Positions 11,068 through 22,931 of a stretch of 64,000 nt of DNA are shown in pieces. The notes below the pieces were generated by a model. It was not told where the DNA came from, made no database searches, and was given only the letters and a program-made list of their open reading frames with translations. Both the position numbers and the translations under genes were made by a program. This DNA is from Limnanthes douglasii subsp. nivea (taxonomy: Eukaryota > Streptophyta > Magnoliopsida > Brassicales > Limnanthaceae). Within the stretch, counting starts at the first letter, position 1, and each line of letters starts with the position of its first letter. The DNA lies in contig JAUPFV010000002.1 in the NCBI GenBank assembly GCA_036936605.1, positions 250,191,305-250,255,304 on the forward strand, in the 5' to 3' direction.

Positions 11068-12347
11068 TCAGACAAAGAATTGTAGAATGATTTCCCTCTT
11101 TTACGCAGAGGTTTAATGGTCAATTTTCTAACATTACTGTTTTTATTTGCAGATCTGATCTTTTTACAGATAATGGCATTGAAGTCCTGGTCAGAAGAGC
11201 TATAATTTGGTGAAAGATTGCAGCTACCAGCATTATCACCTTTTGGTGATTCCTTGCTGGATTTCAAGTTTTGAGAGATAACTTCCAGATCCTGAAGAGC
11301 ACCAATAACTTCAGGATTATTATGAGGATCAACATTATTTTTAGAAGAGTCACTTGGGTTTGCAGAGTCAGAGTCCTTGTCTTTAGTTGTAACTATAGAC
11401 TTAAGTCTTCTCCTGTAAACCTTAATGAATTGATCATTAGTAGCTTTAGACTTTTCATCATGTAAAGAAATAGAATAAGAACCATCCATCTTATTAACAG
11501 ATCCAGTAACACTTTTTGAAGCAATAGCGATATCTTGTCTATCTTTCTCAGATCTTTCCACTTTTCTTGACTCAAATTTTTTACAATCAACATCTTTGTG
11601 CCCCAAATGAAAACACTGAAAGCAATACTCTGGGACATTCCTGTAACTTACTCCAACCCAACAACCTGAATTGTCACCGAATCCAATCCATAGTTTACGT
11701 TTAAGAACAGTCGAGACATCAACCTCAACTTGGGCATAAAAAGCATTAGCACTAGCCCTGTTGAATTGTGGCACAAACGTGCGATGAACCTTTCCCAATG
11801 AAGAAGCCATATCACCAACAACCGACTCATTATACAAGAACTCAGGCATATGATCAAATCGAACCCACAACAGAACGATAGGGCTCTCCCTGTTCTTTTG
11901 TACATCAGGGCTCCATTTAAGAATCCGCAATAACTTCCCATCAACCTTCCATATAGGCTTAGACCAGAATTTAGTAACATCCTCAAGAAGGTTAAACTCA
12001 ACTAGTATCTGGCGAGAATCAGTCGTAACATACGAGAAAGCTCATTTGAAGTTAAATGAGTTCAAGAATGATTGAAAAGAGGCCATCTTCGGAATTCTCT
12101 GACTAAACTTGGCAATCACCGTGGATTTTGACTGCTTTAGAAGAGTATCATATGTGTCTAAATCAAATTGAATCGAGTTATGATCATTTGAAAATTTAAC
12201 AGATTCTGGTTTCGCCACAGACCGAGCAGGTTGAGCCAAAACAGGATTTAGCGCCTCAGCGTAGGATTTTGTGGCTATTCCACGATCTTTATTTGATTCT
12301 TGATGAAGAGCGGGAAACTCTTCGACGTTACGAACATCTAACGACAT
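11064..12347 (-). pseudogene. LINE ORF1: RNA-binding gag-like protein
   Basis: About 428 codons from the ATG at 12347. The body matches the DUF4283-type domain of plant L1 ORF1 proteins (ILVEFNLLEDVTKFW through PIVLLWVRF). A CCHC zinc knuckle follows (CFQCFHLGHKDVDC, spacing C-x2-C-x4-H-x4-C), then a charged tail. Such proteins coat the LINE RNA. One in-frame TGA at about 12042-12044 interrupts it just before AFSYVTTDS, with the frame continuing unchanged on both sides; an Arg CGA codon is the simplest ancestor. It ends in LSE with a TGA that overlaps the ORF2 start. Confidence 0.82.
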
Positions 12348-12463
12348 AATCGGAGTAGGAATCCGACGAAAAAATGAAACTTTGTTTTTGAGAAAAAAAA
12401 ACAGAGACAAAGGAAACAGAGGATCTTGGAGCTTTCTTCATCCTCTCACCAACTTTTCAGGTT

Positions 12464-12476
12464 TTATCAAACTATT
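12464..12476. repeat. target-site duplication, LINE 5' side
   Basis: Second copy of ttatcaaactatt, matching 6263-6275. Confidence 0.85.
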
Positions 12477-12492
12477 GAAAAATAATATAAAT

Positions 12493-14257
12493 GGTCAAGC
12501 TATATATATCCAAATATGGTTTAAGTTTACCCAATTTTGAGTTTATCCATTTTTTGTATAAGTTTACCCAATTTTAGACGAAAATGCCCCTTTGGAGGTA
12601 TATAAGCTTTTTTTTTTACTAAATCTCTCCCCTTCATTTTTTCTCTAAGATTTCATATTCACTCTTCCTTCTCTCTAACATATCTCTCTCTAAATTTTCC
12701 GGAAAAGTAATTATTTTTTAAATTTAATTTCTTGTTTAATTATGAATTTTTTTATTGTTTAGACTTTAATTTTTGTGATTTTGTTAGGATTTTTAGTCAA
12801 AAATATATATCAGAATTAGATTTAATTTCAAATAAAGTAAAAAAAGGCAATTTTTTTTTTATCATATTCAACCCGGAAAATGGCCGGCACCGGTGGGGTG
12901 AGCTAGGCACCCCAGCGGGGTACTGGGCTTATGCACCGATAGGGTGCTTGGCACACCCCACCGGTGCACCGATGGTGCAGGCCTTTTTTTTAAAAAAAAC
13001 TTAATATTTTTTAAAATCAAGTTCTTAAAATTATATTTTTTTAAAATTAACGTCCCAAAATTATTATTATTATTATTAAAAAATGTTATTTTAGTGTTTA
13101 TGTATTTAATGGTTATAATAATTTTAATTTATGTGTTAATTGTTTATATAATTTTTTTATAACTAACTATAATTTTTTTTGTTTATTTAAGGTATTTGAT
13201 CAAGTAGTCTCTTTCGCGTTGGAAGACCGATTTTAAGTTTTGATTTAATTATTTATTTATCCTCGTACAAATATCCTAAAAAAATAATAATAAATACACT
13301 CAATAAATAATGGGATGAGTTTAAAATAAATAAAACACTAATTAATAAAATCTCATTAAAACTTTTATAAATATATACAGTGACGTAACAAGATTTTTGG
13401 AAAATATATATACCAATATATATATTGAGATTTTATTAATTAAAGTTTAAATATAATTAAATTTTAGATATTATATATACAAAATTGATAAGTTCCTATA
13501 TATATATATATTTATTTATTTATTAAATTTATATGAGATTTTATTAATTAAAGTTTAAATATAATTATATTTTATTTTCAAATACGGCTAATCAATAATT
13601 AAATTAATTTTCAAATAATTAAAGTTATTATAACCATTAAATATATAAACACTAAAATAACAAAAATTTTGAAAAACATTTATTAATTTTAGGACGTTAG
13701 TTTTTAAAAAAATAAATTTTTAAGGATTTGATTAAAAAAAATATAAAGAATTTAAAAAAAAAAATATGTCTGAACCGATGGTGCAGATTCAATGCATGGT
13801 GCCGGACTAGAAAATAGAAAAAAATTGATTTTGTTTTTACCTTATTTGAACTTAAATCTAATTTTGATTCATGAGTTTAAAAAAAAAAACAAAAAAAATC
13901 ATTTTTTACCTTAATTCGGGTTGATTCATGTTGATTTTGTGTTTTTATTAGAAAAAGTGTTTGAATATTCTTGAGGCAACTTTCAATGTTCAAGAACACT
14001 TTGAAAAGCTTCACAAAATTGTAGTAATATAGGGTTTGATCTACTAAATCAAAGTGTTTTTTGGGTAAAGATGGTAAAATATGTAATTTTCTGATTTGGG
14101 TATATTTAGGATATACTTAGTGTTTTCTTTTACTTAATGTCAGTTCCGTAATTAAATGGATATTTGAAGGTATTTTCGTCCTTAAGAATTCAAACAAAAG
14201 TCAACTGCGTTTTTTTGGGTAAACTTAAACCACATTTGGGTATATATAGTCATACCC
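12493..14257. mobile_element. non-autonomous MULE with internal inverted repeat
   Basis: A 1.77 kb element flanked by taatataaat on both sides (12483-12492 and 14258-14267), the 9-10 bp duplication typical of MULEs. Its ends are related to those of the large MULE at 18353-26537: both share actatatataccca-type termini and the phrase ggtttaagt(t/a)taccca. The left end resembles the right end of the large MULE and vice versa, so this copy is in the opposite orientation. There is no transposase. Internally, about 12800-13150 is an imperfect inverted copy of about 13580-13860. A GC-rich hairpin (stem gcaccggtggggtg, 12887-12967) lies in the left half. Confidence 0.8.
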
Positions 14258-14267
14258 TAATATAAAT

Positions 14268-15149
14268 TATGTATTACCATGTTGACATGTAATAAATACA
14301 TATTAAAAATTGGTTGAGTTATATATTTATTTTTTATGAGTAATTTTGTAGTAGTTGCGGATAAAATAAAAAAATAATACACAATCATGACTAACAATTC
14401 ATATAAATCCGAATTACAGTTGTTTATATGTTGCCATTATAGAGAGCACAAGACCTGGAGTGTGAATTCGACTGAAGAGTTAGGTTGCTCAATTTTGTGT
14501 CGAAAAAAGTAAGATGGGTTTCAGTGCGGTTGGGAATAAAATATTTTAAATTTTAAATTTTGTTTAAATGAATAAATAGTTTTGAGAAATTTTTATTTGA
14601 ATCGGTATTCATTCCGATTGTTTTTTTTGTTCATTTATATTTCGTTGAAATCTTGATTTTAGGGATCACAATTCATATTAACTCTTATTTTGTTTTATTA
14701 AAAAAAAATTCGCCGTCAGTTTTTTTTTTAAAAAATTCAATTTTGTCCAAACGAAAAAAAATACATAAATAGATAGCACACGACAAGAATAACTGGTAAG
14801 ATATTTCTAAAGTGAAAAACTATTTTTTTTCAAATTGGTAGTCATCGTAGTAACTCAAAGTCAGAACATAAAAAGTCATATTAGCCATCAATAATGTTGA
14901 TAAAAATAAAAGGCTCATACCGAAATTTTGGGAGTTATCTAAAATACATTTTAACATTTAACTCTTGAATGTAATAGAAGATTGTTGGGAGGATCAGAAA
15001 AAATGTGTGTGTAATGGTTACATCTAGAAAATGAATAATGTAATAGATTTAAACGATGGTCTGAACAAAATTTGGAAGACATATGTCACATGCAGTGCAT
15101 TATTTCTCGAGTTGGTTTCTTTTTCCCGTTAAATAATTTTGTCAATTGT
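14268..15149. other. AT-rich spacer, nothing recognised
   Basis: No ORF, RNA gene or repeat that I can support. Confidence 0.5.
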
Positions 15150-15158
15150 TAGATTATC

Positions 15159-15927
15159 GGGCGGAGTCATTTCCGCTATTAATATCTTTATTTCCTCTAT
15201 TTTAAAAAACAACATGTGTTTTTATGTTTCTAGTCTTCACTTTACTTCGAATTTATGTTTCTTTTGCCATTATGCACCTGCACCAAAAACAAAACAACAG
15301 ATCGTATATAACAAATACAAGGAAATCATCCGGATCTTGAAACAAAGAACTGTTCAACAGGTTTATCCCAGAGGTTAGCTTTCATGTCAAATCATTATCT
15401 CCAACTTTCCCTCAAAGGAGACAACCCTCTTCCCGATTTGAGCAACAAAGCATCCTCGATCCCAATAGCCCCAATCATCTTCCTCATAATCCCTTCATCC
15501 ACAGGAATATCATCGGATCCAAACACGGTCTTACTCTTGTTACCATTACTATTTCCTGGTCGAGCTCGGTATCTTGGTTCTCGTCGTCTTCATTCAATAG
15601 GATATTAGCAGCGTCTTTGGATCAGTATCGGGTTTTAGCATGAAGTTTGTACGGAGAGTGAGAGGAGTAGAGAGAAAGACAAATGTAGAGGAGATCGATT
15701 GATGCGAGGAGAAGCACAACCGAGACGGCGCAGGCGACACCTACGAGATTGAAGCATAGTGTTGTTTAGCCGTGATTACTGATCGATTTACGACATAAAC
15801 AAACGAAGATTGAATTTTAAATTTGTATTTATACAAGGGTACTAATGGTTTATTCTCCCTAGAGTAAGGAGAACTTTTCTAAATTATGGAGGAAACAAAA
15901 ATTATAACAGAGGAAATAGCTTCAACC
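15159..15927. mobile_element. MULE-like element with gene-like interior
   Basis: The left end gggcggagtcatttcc and the inverted right end aggttgaagctatttcctc resemble each other and the ends of the element at 51569-52565. The 9 bp before the left end, tagattatc (15150-15158), match tagattatt after the second copy of the right end (16472-16480). The interior has a minus-strand TATA-like tataaatac near 15830. A stretch downstream reads as a hydrophobic segment and then acidic sequence, broken by stops and frame changes; I do not recognise it. Part of the element was later duplicated in tandem. It may be a Pack-MULE carrying a host gene fragment, but this is inference. Confidence 0.5.
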
Positions 15928-16607
15928 TATATTATTTTACAAGTAGCGGTTGGGATCATATCTTATACTTATATAGGTATCAATGTTAGTTATATTGTGA
16001 AATTTTTATTTTTATTTATATCCCTTCACATCTCTAAATTTTTCTTCGGTTCCCATAAGAGCAATTTTTCTTACTCTTGTTACCATTACTCTTTCCTGCT
16101 CTAGCTCAGTATCTTGGTTCTCGCCGTCTTCATTCGATAGGATATTAGCAGCGTTGTTTGGATCAGTATCGGGTTTTAGCATGGAGGTTGTACGGAGAGT
16201 AAGAAGAGTAGAGAGAAAGACGAGTGTAGAGGAGAGTGATTGATGCGAGGAGAAGCACAACCGAGACGGTGGCGCAGGTGACGCCTACGAGATTGAAGCA
16301 TAGTGTTGTTTAGCCGTGATTACTGATCAATTTACGACATAAACAAGCGAAGATTGAATTTTAAATTTGTATTTATACAAGGGTACTAATGGTTTATTCT
16401 TTCTAGAGTAAGGAGAACTTTTCTAAATTATGGAGGAAACAAAAATTATAACGGAGGAAATAGCTTCAGCCTAGATTATTTTACACGTAACGGTTGGGAT
16501 CATATCTGATACTGATATAAGTATAAACGTTAGTTATATTGTGAAATTTTTATTTTTCCTTATATCCATTCCCATCTCTAAATTTTTCTTCGGTTCCCAT
16601 AGCAGCA
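15531..16607. repeat. 540-bp tandem duplication
   Basis: Unit 1 (15531-16070) and unit 2 (16071 to about 16607) start with the same ttactcttgttaccattact phrase exactly 540 bp apart. They stay aligned with scattered substitutions and very small indels. The unit covers the right part of the MULE-like element and about 140 bp of flank, so the duplication happened after that insertion. Confidence 0.9.
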
Positions 16608-18343
16608 ACTTTGTATATTCTTTTTCCATTCTATTAAACAATAAATGGCATGTAATCAGGTTATGAGTTATTGTTCTGATATATCTGACCCTAGAAGACT
16701 TATTTGGAGAGTTACGATAGTGTTAACGGTACCAGTGATGCAAAATTAAAAGGAAAATTATGCAGTTACTAACGTGGAATCTCTCGTGGTTCTAGTGATT
16801 GCAACTATTTGACAACGCATAACCCCCCAAATTACCTCTACCAATGTACTTTTTTGTAGCGGGATCATATCTTAGTGTGAAGTTTATTCCGACCAAAATT
16901 TATTTTAAAGTGACTCGCGCGATTATGGACAAGTTTTTGGCGCAACAATATACTATCCATGAGGATGAGTATCTTTATCAATTAAAAGAGCAATGGAAGT
17001 TTTCAGAATCTGTGATGATTAGGCTCCTGTGGAGGGAAAGACTATTGTATATTTTTTTGAGTATGAGACCATATTTTATATAGTTGTACTTTATTTTGGG
17101 GTTTGGTTATCTCTCAAATACTTCTTATTCGAAAAGAAGTAAATCGAGTGTGTCACCTGAAGAAAGCAAGACAGATCCAAGACTAGTTGTGGTCGAAGGG
17201 AAAAAGGAAAAATATAATAGTATGAGACCTTGACACTATAAAGAAAGCCCAAAACATACAATAAAAAAGCGAAGCACGAGCTGAAGGTAACATATGATTT
17301 GACTACCGCGTCTAACTCATACTTTGGTATCAAAGAAACATTGTGAAATGATGTTAAGGAAAGTGTGGAACTTGTTTCACCTCTCCTTAGGCCATGTATA
17401 AAATATATGCTAGAATTCTAGAATCCTTTATTGTCTCAAATGTATGAGAGAAGGCACCATATAACAATCCATATTTATTGTTGGTGAATCGTTGTCCACC
17501 GTGGCTCTAACATGTTTTTATTTGTTAGTTCCAACAACCGAATGGATAAATTTTCTTTCATATGATGGAGTCCTTTAGAGATTGCGTCATAGTGTTTTGA
17601 GCTCTTGATTTTCAAATTTGTCCTCCATTAGGTTAAGTTGGGGCTTGAGGTGCGTCTTATATATTTCCCTCATTAATATAGTGTTTGCTTTATGAAATTG
17701 AGATATTTGATTTATCTTTTCAGTATAGACTATCTTTATTGTTTTCGATTTCTATGGGGAGCTTTACAAATAGCAAAATTAGAGATATCTGATGTCATGT
17801 CTCTGCTAATTATGAAAGTCAAGCCTTTGAAAGATCAACGGCTAGTTAAGGAAAAAAAGCACAAGTAGAAGAACGTTTCACCCCAGCAGCAGTAAGTGTG
17901 TCAAGAGTCTAAAACCTACAAAAGCCAATAATTAGTCATGAAAGCACAGGCAAAAAGGAATATAAAGACAAAGAGAAACTTTTGTTTGTGAAAGATGCGC
18001 GAACAAATGCCTTACGGAAAATAGATGTTGATTCTTCATTGTTAGATGGTAGGAGATTACTACACGAGAGTCGCCTATGGCGAACGTGTGCAACAAGAGG
18101 CAATGTTGAATCAAGAACATTGTTTTTTTAGTTGGCATTTGACATATTTTGGAATATATTGTTTGATAGATCTTAAATCCAAATTCATTTCAGATTCCGG
18201 TTTGGAAACCAAAAAAATTATGTAGTTGAAGTTTTATGTGGTCCTAATTAGTGTTTTTATTGAAAATTAATGCAAGTGAGGGAGAAGAATTGTATTCATT
18301 GATTTTATTGATTTAGTCATATTCGGTGATACCGGTCTATTTA
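16608..18343. other. unassigned spacer left of the large MULE
   Basis: No recognisable gene. The short open stretch at 16859-17083 shows no family motif and has no clear start or splice context. Confidence 0.45.
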
Positions 18344-18352
18344 TTTGATATA
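18344..18352. repeat. 9-bp target duplication, left of large MULE
   Basis: tttgatata immediately precedes the left terminal repeat and recurs at 26538-26546 immediately after the right one. Confidence 0.9.
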
Positions 18353-18668
18353 GGGTATGGCTATACATACCCAATTCAGGTTTAAGTATACCCAAAATCA
18401 ACATTGACTTTCGTTTGACTTTTTTTTGACATTTTTACCCTCCATCAGAAAATTAATATCCAAACTGCTATTAAGTAAAAAAAACTACTAAGTGTATCCT
18501 GAGTATACCCAATTCACCAAAAGTTCTATTTCGCTATCTATACCCAAACAAACATTCTTCTTTGCTGAATTTAGTATCCAAATAGTATAGTTTTCTTAAA
18601 AAATTTGAAACCAAATTCAAACATCATAACAAAATCAAGATCATTCAACCTAAAACACAAAATCGATC

Positions 18669-21600
18669 ATGACCGAAGCAGAACTAGGGATCAGTGTGGA
18701 GGAGTTGATGTCGCCGGAAAAAAGGGATGATGAAATTTTGCCGGAAAAAGAGTTGGAGTCGCCGGAGAAGCAGCCACTGTCGCCGGAGCATCCACCACCA
18801 TCGCCGGAGAAGGTAAAAACCTCACCGGTGGCCCATGCACCATCGGTTCCAGGCCATGGAACCGGTGGTGCGTTGGTGACGTACGGCCGGTTCTTGGCCT
18901 TTGAACCGGTCGTGCGTCACCTACGCACCACCGGTTCCATGGCCTGGAACCGATGGTGCATGGGCCACCAGCCGGTCGGTCACATAGCCTTAGCACCACC
19001 GGTGCTGAGGCCATGAACCGGTGGTGCAGGGGCCTCAGTCTGCTCGGTTCTGAGGCCCCAGCACCACTGGTTCATGTCCTCAGCACCGGTGGTGCTTATG
19101 GTAGTGTCTGGCCGGTTCTGAGGCCTAGAACCACCAGTTTTAGGCCTCTTAACCTTGGATTCGCGCATATTTTTCGAAAAAAATCAAGGTTTTTTTTTTA
19201 TGTTTTTAACTATACCTGAATGTTTATTGTGGTTTTTTGTTGTATAACAGGGGACGGATGTCGCAAGTGGGACTGAGGCACCTTCCGCTACTGATTACAG
19301 TCATTTGTTCTTCACTACCGAGTTCTACACACACGACGCGTTGGTGAAATGGGTTACGAAGATAGGAAAACTTTATGGTATGGTTATCAACATAAGTCGG
19401 CGCGACAAAGTAAACAATAGAAAAAATTCGAGAGTTTATTTCCAGTGTGAGAGGGGGGGGGGGAAATATACTCAAAGGGTTGCAGAAAAAGACCGTAAAT
19501 GGAAGTCTACAGGAACGGAAAAGATTGACTGCCCATTTCAGCTTCTCGGGTCAATGGTTGAACCAGATCAATGGAAGTTAGAAGTGAAATATGGTATTCA
19601 TAACCACGAGACTTCTATACATCTAGATGGTCATTCTTTTGCTGGCCGTTTGAATGATGAAGAGATGGAATATATTGAACGAGCGACCTTTATTGGTACT
19701 AACCCCAGAGATATACTGAATGGTGTCAAGAAATTGAACGAAGATAATGTTTCTACCATGCGGACGATCTACAATGCACGACAGAAAAGTCGGGTTTTAA
19801 AGAAGGCGGGTAGGTCACAACTTTAGTTCTTGTTGGGTGAGCTTAAGTCACAAAATTATTATGAATGGTATAAATCTGGTGAAGACGATGGACAAATCAT
19901 TACAGATTTGTTTTTTTCCCATCCTGTCAGTGTTGACCTTTTGCGGACATTTCCGACAGTTTTGATTATGGATAGTACATATAAAGTCATACGATATGGT
20001 ATACCATTGTTCGAGATAGTGGATGTGACGTGTACCGGATTGACTTTTTGTGCGGCATTTGCCTTCATGTCCGGTAAGAAGTTAAACAACTTCAAATGGG
20101 TGTTAGAGTGTTTGAAGTCGTTGATTTCCGTTCACGGAATTCAAGAACCTCGGGTCATCCTAACCGACAGAGATTTAGCATTGATGAACTCCATAAAAGT
20201 GGTATTCCCAAAGACAACGCATATGTTATGTCGCTGGCACATAAACCAAAATGTTCAAGGGCAAACAAGAAAACACTTCCTCGAGAAAAGTGATCATAAC
20301 AAATTTGTTACTGCTTGGAAGAAGATTGCGTATGCAGAATCAGAGATTGAATTCGATCACGCCCGACGGGACATGCTATTGGAGTACAAAAATTACCCTC
20401 TAGCAATTGAATACACTGAAAAATCGTGGCTCGATAAGTACATGGACAAATTTGTTGTTTGGAAGGCGAATAATAACTTGCATTTGAGACATTGCACAAC
20501 TAACCGCGTCGAGAGTGCTCATTCTAACCTAAAGCGTTACATACGTACAAGCAAATTAAACTCCGCGTTATTTTGGGGGAGGGTTCATTCGCTTGTTGAA
20601 ATCCAACATGCTGCCATTAGGTCGTCGTTCGAGAAGAGTCGTTACATAGCACTGCATAAGTTCGCGGATAAACTGTTTGATGAGATTCGAGGCAAGGTTT
20701 CCCACATGGCGTTAGAACTATTTTTCGCCGAAGTAGAGAAGGCCGAAGATACCAAGATAGTCGCTATTGAAGATGGGTCGGATGTTAAAGACACTGGCGT
20801 CTGTATATGCGCTATAAAATCTACCCATGGTATACTTTGCTATCACCAGGTCCGCAAGTGGCGTAAAGGCGGAATGTCTGCCTCTCTAGATGCTTTTCAC
20901 ATCCACTGGACAAGGTTAGAAATAATGCCTCGTACATTCCGTACGACCATGGAAATTCTCAAAGATGATCTGCTAAAGCTAGTAACCGATGTTATGGAGA
21001 CAAAAGATGAAAGCCGTATAAAACATATTTACAAGAAATGGATTGAAGTTGTTTATCCTGAAACATCGTCATTGCTAGAGCCACTGGAGAAGCAGAAACA
21101 CCGAGGCCGCCCACAGGTGAAAAGAAAGTTAGTCGTGGATACATCATCCACTAAACGGGACATGAGCGGATGGGAGTACCCGCTAAAAGAGGATGAAGAT
21201 AGTCATGACGCAGTCATGTAGTCTTTAAAACCAACAAAAATTAAAAATGGTAAAGCAGTTGGTAGTGAAAATACGATTCGGGTAGATGTGCCTAAAGTAC
21301 CTCGTACTCGTACTTCTTCCATTGCCTCGCTAGCTAGCAACATCGTACAACCGTATATTGATCGAGTCACAGAACTAATACATGACCCGAAAGGTTTTTT
21401 GCGTTGGTTTCCGATTCATTTCAACCATTTTATATCGGGTATAAATGATGTTAAGCCAGATGGACATTGTGGATATAGAGCAGTTTCATTTGGGTTGTAT
21501 GGTCATGAAGAAGGTTGGCGAGGTGTTCGGAAGGCAATATAAGATGAACTAATGGAAAACTACGACACGTACAACAAGATTTATAACGGTAAAGAGTATT

Positions 21601-22108
21601 ACCCGAAGGTTGCAGAAAGTATAAACTACTACGAGACACCAGCATCACCTAAATATTGGATGACAATGTCTGAAATGGGGATTGCGATTGCAACCAAGTT
21701 CGAATGCATTGTTCATTTTGTGTCACCCGTGGGGTCTCACAACTGTAGTCATACTTTTTTACCTCTGCGCTGTAAGCCCCACATTATGGCCCAAAGACGT
21801 GAGATTGGGTTTGGATTCGTTGATACTAACCACTTTGTCAATGTAAGTCATTCGATATATGGTTATGTTTTTTCTCACCACTATATTACTCAATTGTTGG
21901 TTCTAATTTAAGTAGTATTAAACAGCTATCAATCAAGCCTCTTTGCCCTTGCGCACGCATACATCCTACGTGGCAGAAGTTGAAGAGTGAAGAGGCTACG
22001 CATTGGGAGCTACCAATAGTTGGTCGCTGCAAGAAATACACGGAACTCGAAGGGAGAAAGCCAGTTTGTTCATTCCCAGAAGTAACTAATCTTGATGAAT
22101 TTGTTTAG
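18669..22108 (+). pseudogene. MULE transposase fused in frame to an OTU cysteine protease
   Basis: Three exons (18669-18812, 19251-21842, 21926-22108) give 972 codons. Exon 1 is acidic with repeated SPEK/SPEH motifs. Exon 2 starts with a FAR1/WRKY-GCM1-like DNA-binding region (about 67-165). The DDE transposase core follows, with IMDSTYK (Asp about 289), LTDRD (about 354) and RVESAHSNLK (Glu about 469), then a SWIM zinc finger (CIC near 566, then CYH). The C-terminal OTU-type protease has PDGHC (Cys about 788) and DTNHFV (His about 909). Stops at 19824 (TAG), 21219 (TAG) and 21540 (TAA) interrupt one unbroken frame; each is one change from a Gln codon. A run of nine or more G lies near 19451. 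Confidence 0.88.
18827..19096. repeat. hairpin island 1, intron 1 of the MULE transposase
   Basis: Two long hairpins stand side by side. In 18827-18969, perfect 47-nt arms (18827-18873 and 18923-18969) continue into an imperfect inner stem. In 18992-19096, about 45-nt arms have few mismatches. Both are built from the motif gcaccaccggt / accggtggtgc and are GC-rich in an AT-rich intron. Open frames crossing them on both strands are products of the symmetry. Confidence 0.9.
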
Positions 22109-22383
22109 TAGGTTTATGTGTTTTGGTCGGGTGTATGTTAATGTTTCGAACTCATTTGTGTTTTTTGGTCGCTTTATGTCTTTTGGACGGATTTATGTTG
22201 TTTAGAACTTTGTTTGTTTTACTACATCGTTTTGGTCCTTCCTTTTTATTGCAATAATTCATGAAATTTACCAACTTATAACGATACGCCAATAATCATT
22301 TCATAACTAAATATCAAACATCGCAAACAAGCAACAACAACATCGCATAAACATTAGTACATAACTTGGTATTGAGAATACAA

Positions 22384-22773
22384 TTAGTCAAAATTGTAGC
22401 CTCCATTGTCGCTGAGAATACGCACTGTTTCCTCCTTCATGGAAATTTGAGAATGAACGTATTGTGCCATTTCCAAAGACAAATAGTCTGTGATCATTAA
22501 ACCGAAGGAGTCGAATGCTTCATTCCTAACTCCTAGGGGCTCGTTAAACACCAAGAACATCGGTCCACTAGTTATAGACTTGTACCTTGTGGCTAGCTCC
22601 TCACAAGTTCGAGATCGAGGCATTTGTCTAGAAGTAGACATTTTGCCGTACATGAAATACATCATACACAAAACTTCATCAAAGAACTCATCAACATTAT
22701 CGTCCGGCTGTTTGAACTTCACAGCTTTAACAGCCTTGAGCAGATGAGCATCATCAAACACACTCCAACCCAT
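22384..22773 (-). CDS. small unrecognised MULE-borne protein (129 aa)
   Basis: The first good ATG is at 22773, giving MGWSVFDDAHLLKAVK to a stop at 22384. Residues are mixed, with no membrane segment or signal peptide, and a Lys/Asp-rich start. It contains CMMYFMYGK and ends in SDNGGYNFD. A TATATAA box lies at 22839-22845 on the same strand, 66 nt upstream, so it looks like a promoter-driven gene. It is intact while both neighbouring large genes carry stops. It converges with the transposase gene. I do not recognise the family; a single-exon accessory factor of the element is the simplest reading. Confidence 0.6.
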   Translation of the reverse strand: MGWSVFDDAHLLKAVKAVKFKQPDDNVDEFFDEVLCMMYFMYGKMSTSRQMPRSRTCEELATRYKSITSGPMFLVFNEPLGVRNEAFDSFGLMITDYLSLEMAQYVHSQISMKEETVRILSDNGGYNFD

Positions 22774-22838
22774 TAAGAAAGACTTCAACTATGTTAGAAG
22801 GAGAGTTTTGTGTGTTTGGTGTTGTAAGATAGACTTCA

Positions 22839-22845
22839 TTATATA
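22839..22845 (-). promoter_or_regulatory. TATA box of the small MULE gene
   Basis: TATATAA on the minus strand, 66 nt before the proposed ATG, in otherwise mixed sequence. Confidence 0.45.
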
Positions 22846-22931
22846 GAAGAATGAGAGTTTACTTTGGAGGGAATTTAAGAGCGCGAAAACAGAAAACGCG
22901 AGAAAAAAAACCGGAAAAAAAATTACAAGAT

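Larger units (their letters stand above)
6276..12463 (-). mobile_element. full-length L1-type LINE with RNase H
   Basis: A 6.19 kb minus-strand element bounded by a 13-bp target duplication. On the minus strand it runs: short 5' UTR, ORF1 (12347-11064), ORF2 (11067-6974), a 3' UTR of about 700 bp, and an A-rich tail (read as tttattttttttaa at 6276-6290) shortly after an AATAAA. The 3' UTR holds a short internal direct repeat (caaaggccaaaagaaaag, near 6357 and 6393). The element is nearly intact but disabled by three nonsense codons and one frameshift. It inserted in AT-rich DNA only 7 bp from the target duplication of the neighbouring non-autonomous MULE. Confidence 0.9.

Noticed and set aside
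16859..17083. 75-codon plus-strand ORF as a gene
   Set aside because: No recognisable motif, no convincing promoter or splice context, and the length is expected by chance.
18691..19219. Open frames on both strands through the hairpins of the transposase intron
   Set aside because: Symmetric GC-rich palindromes give long frames on both strands by chance. A good donor at 18813 and acceptor at 19250 splice them out.
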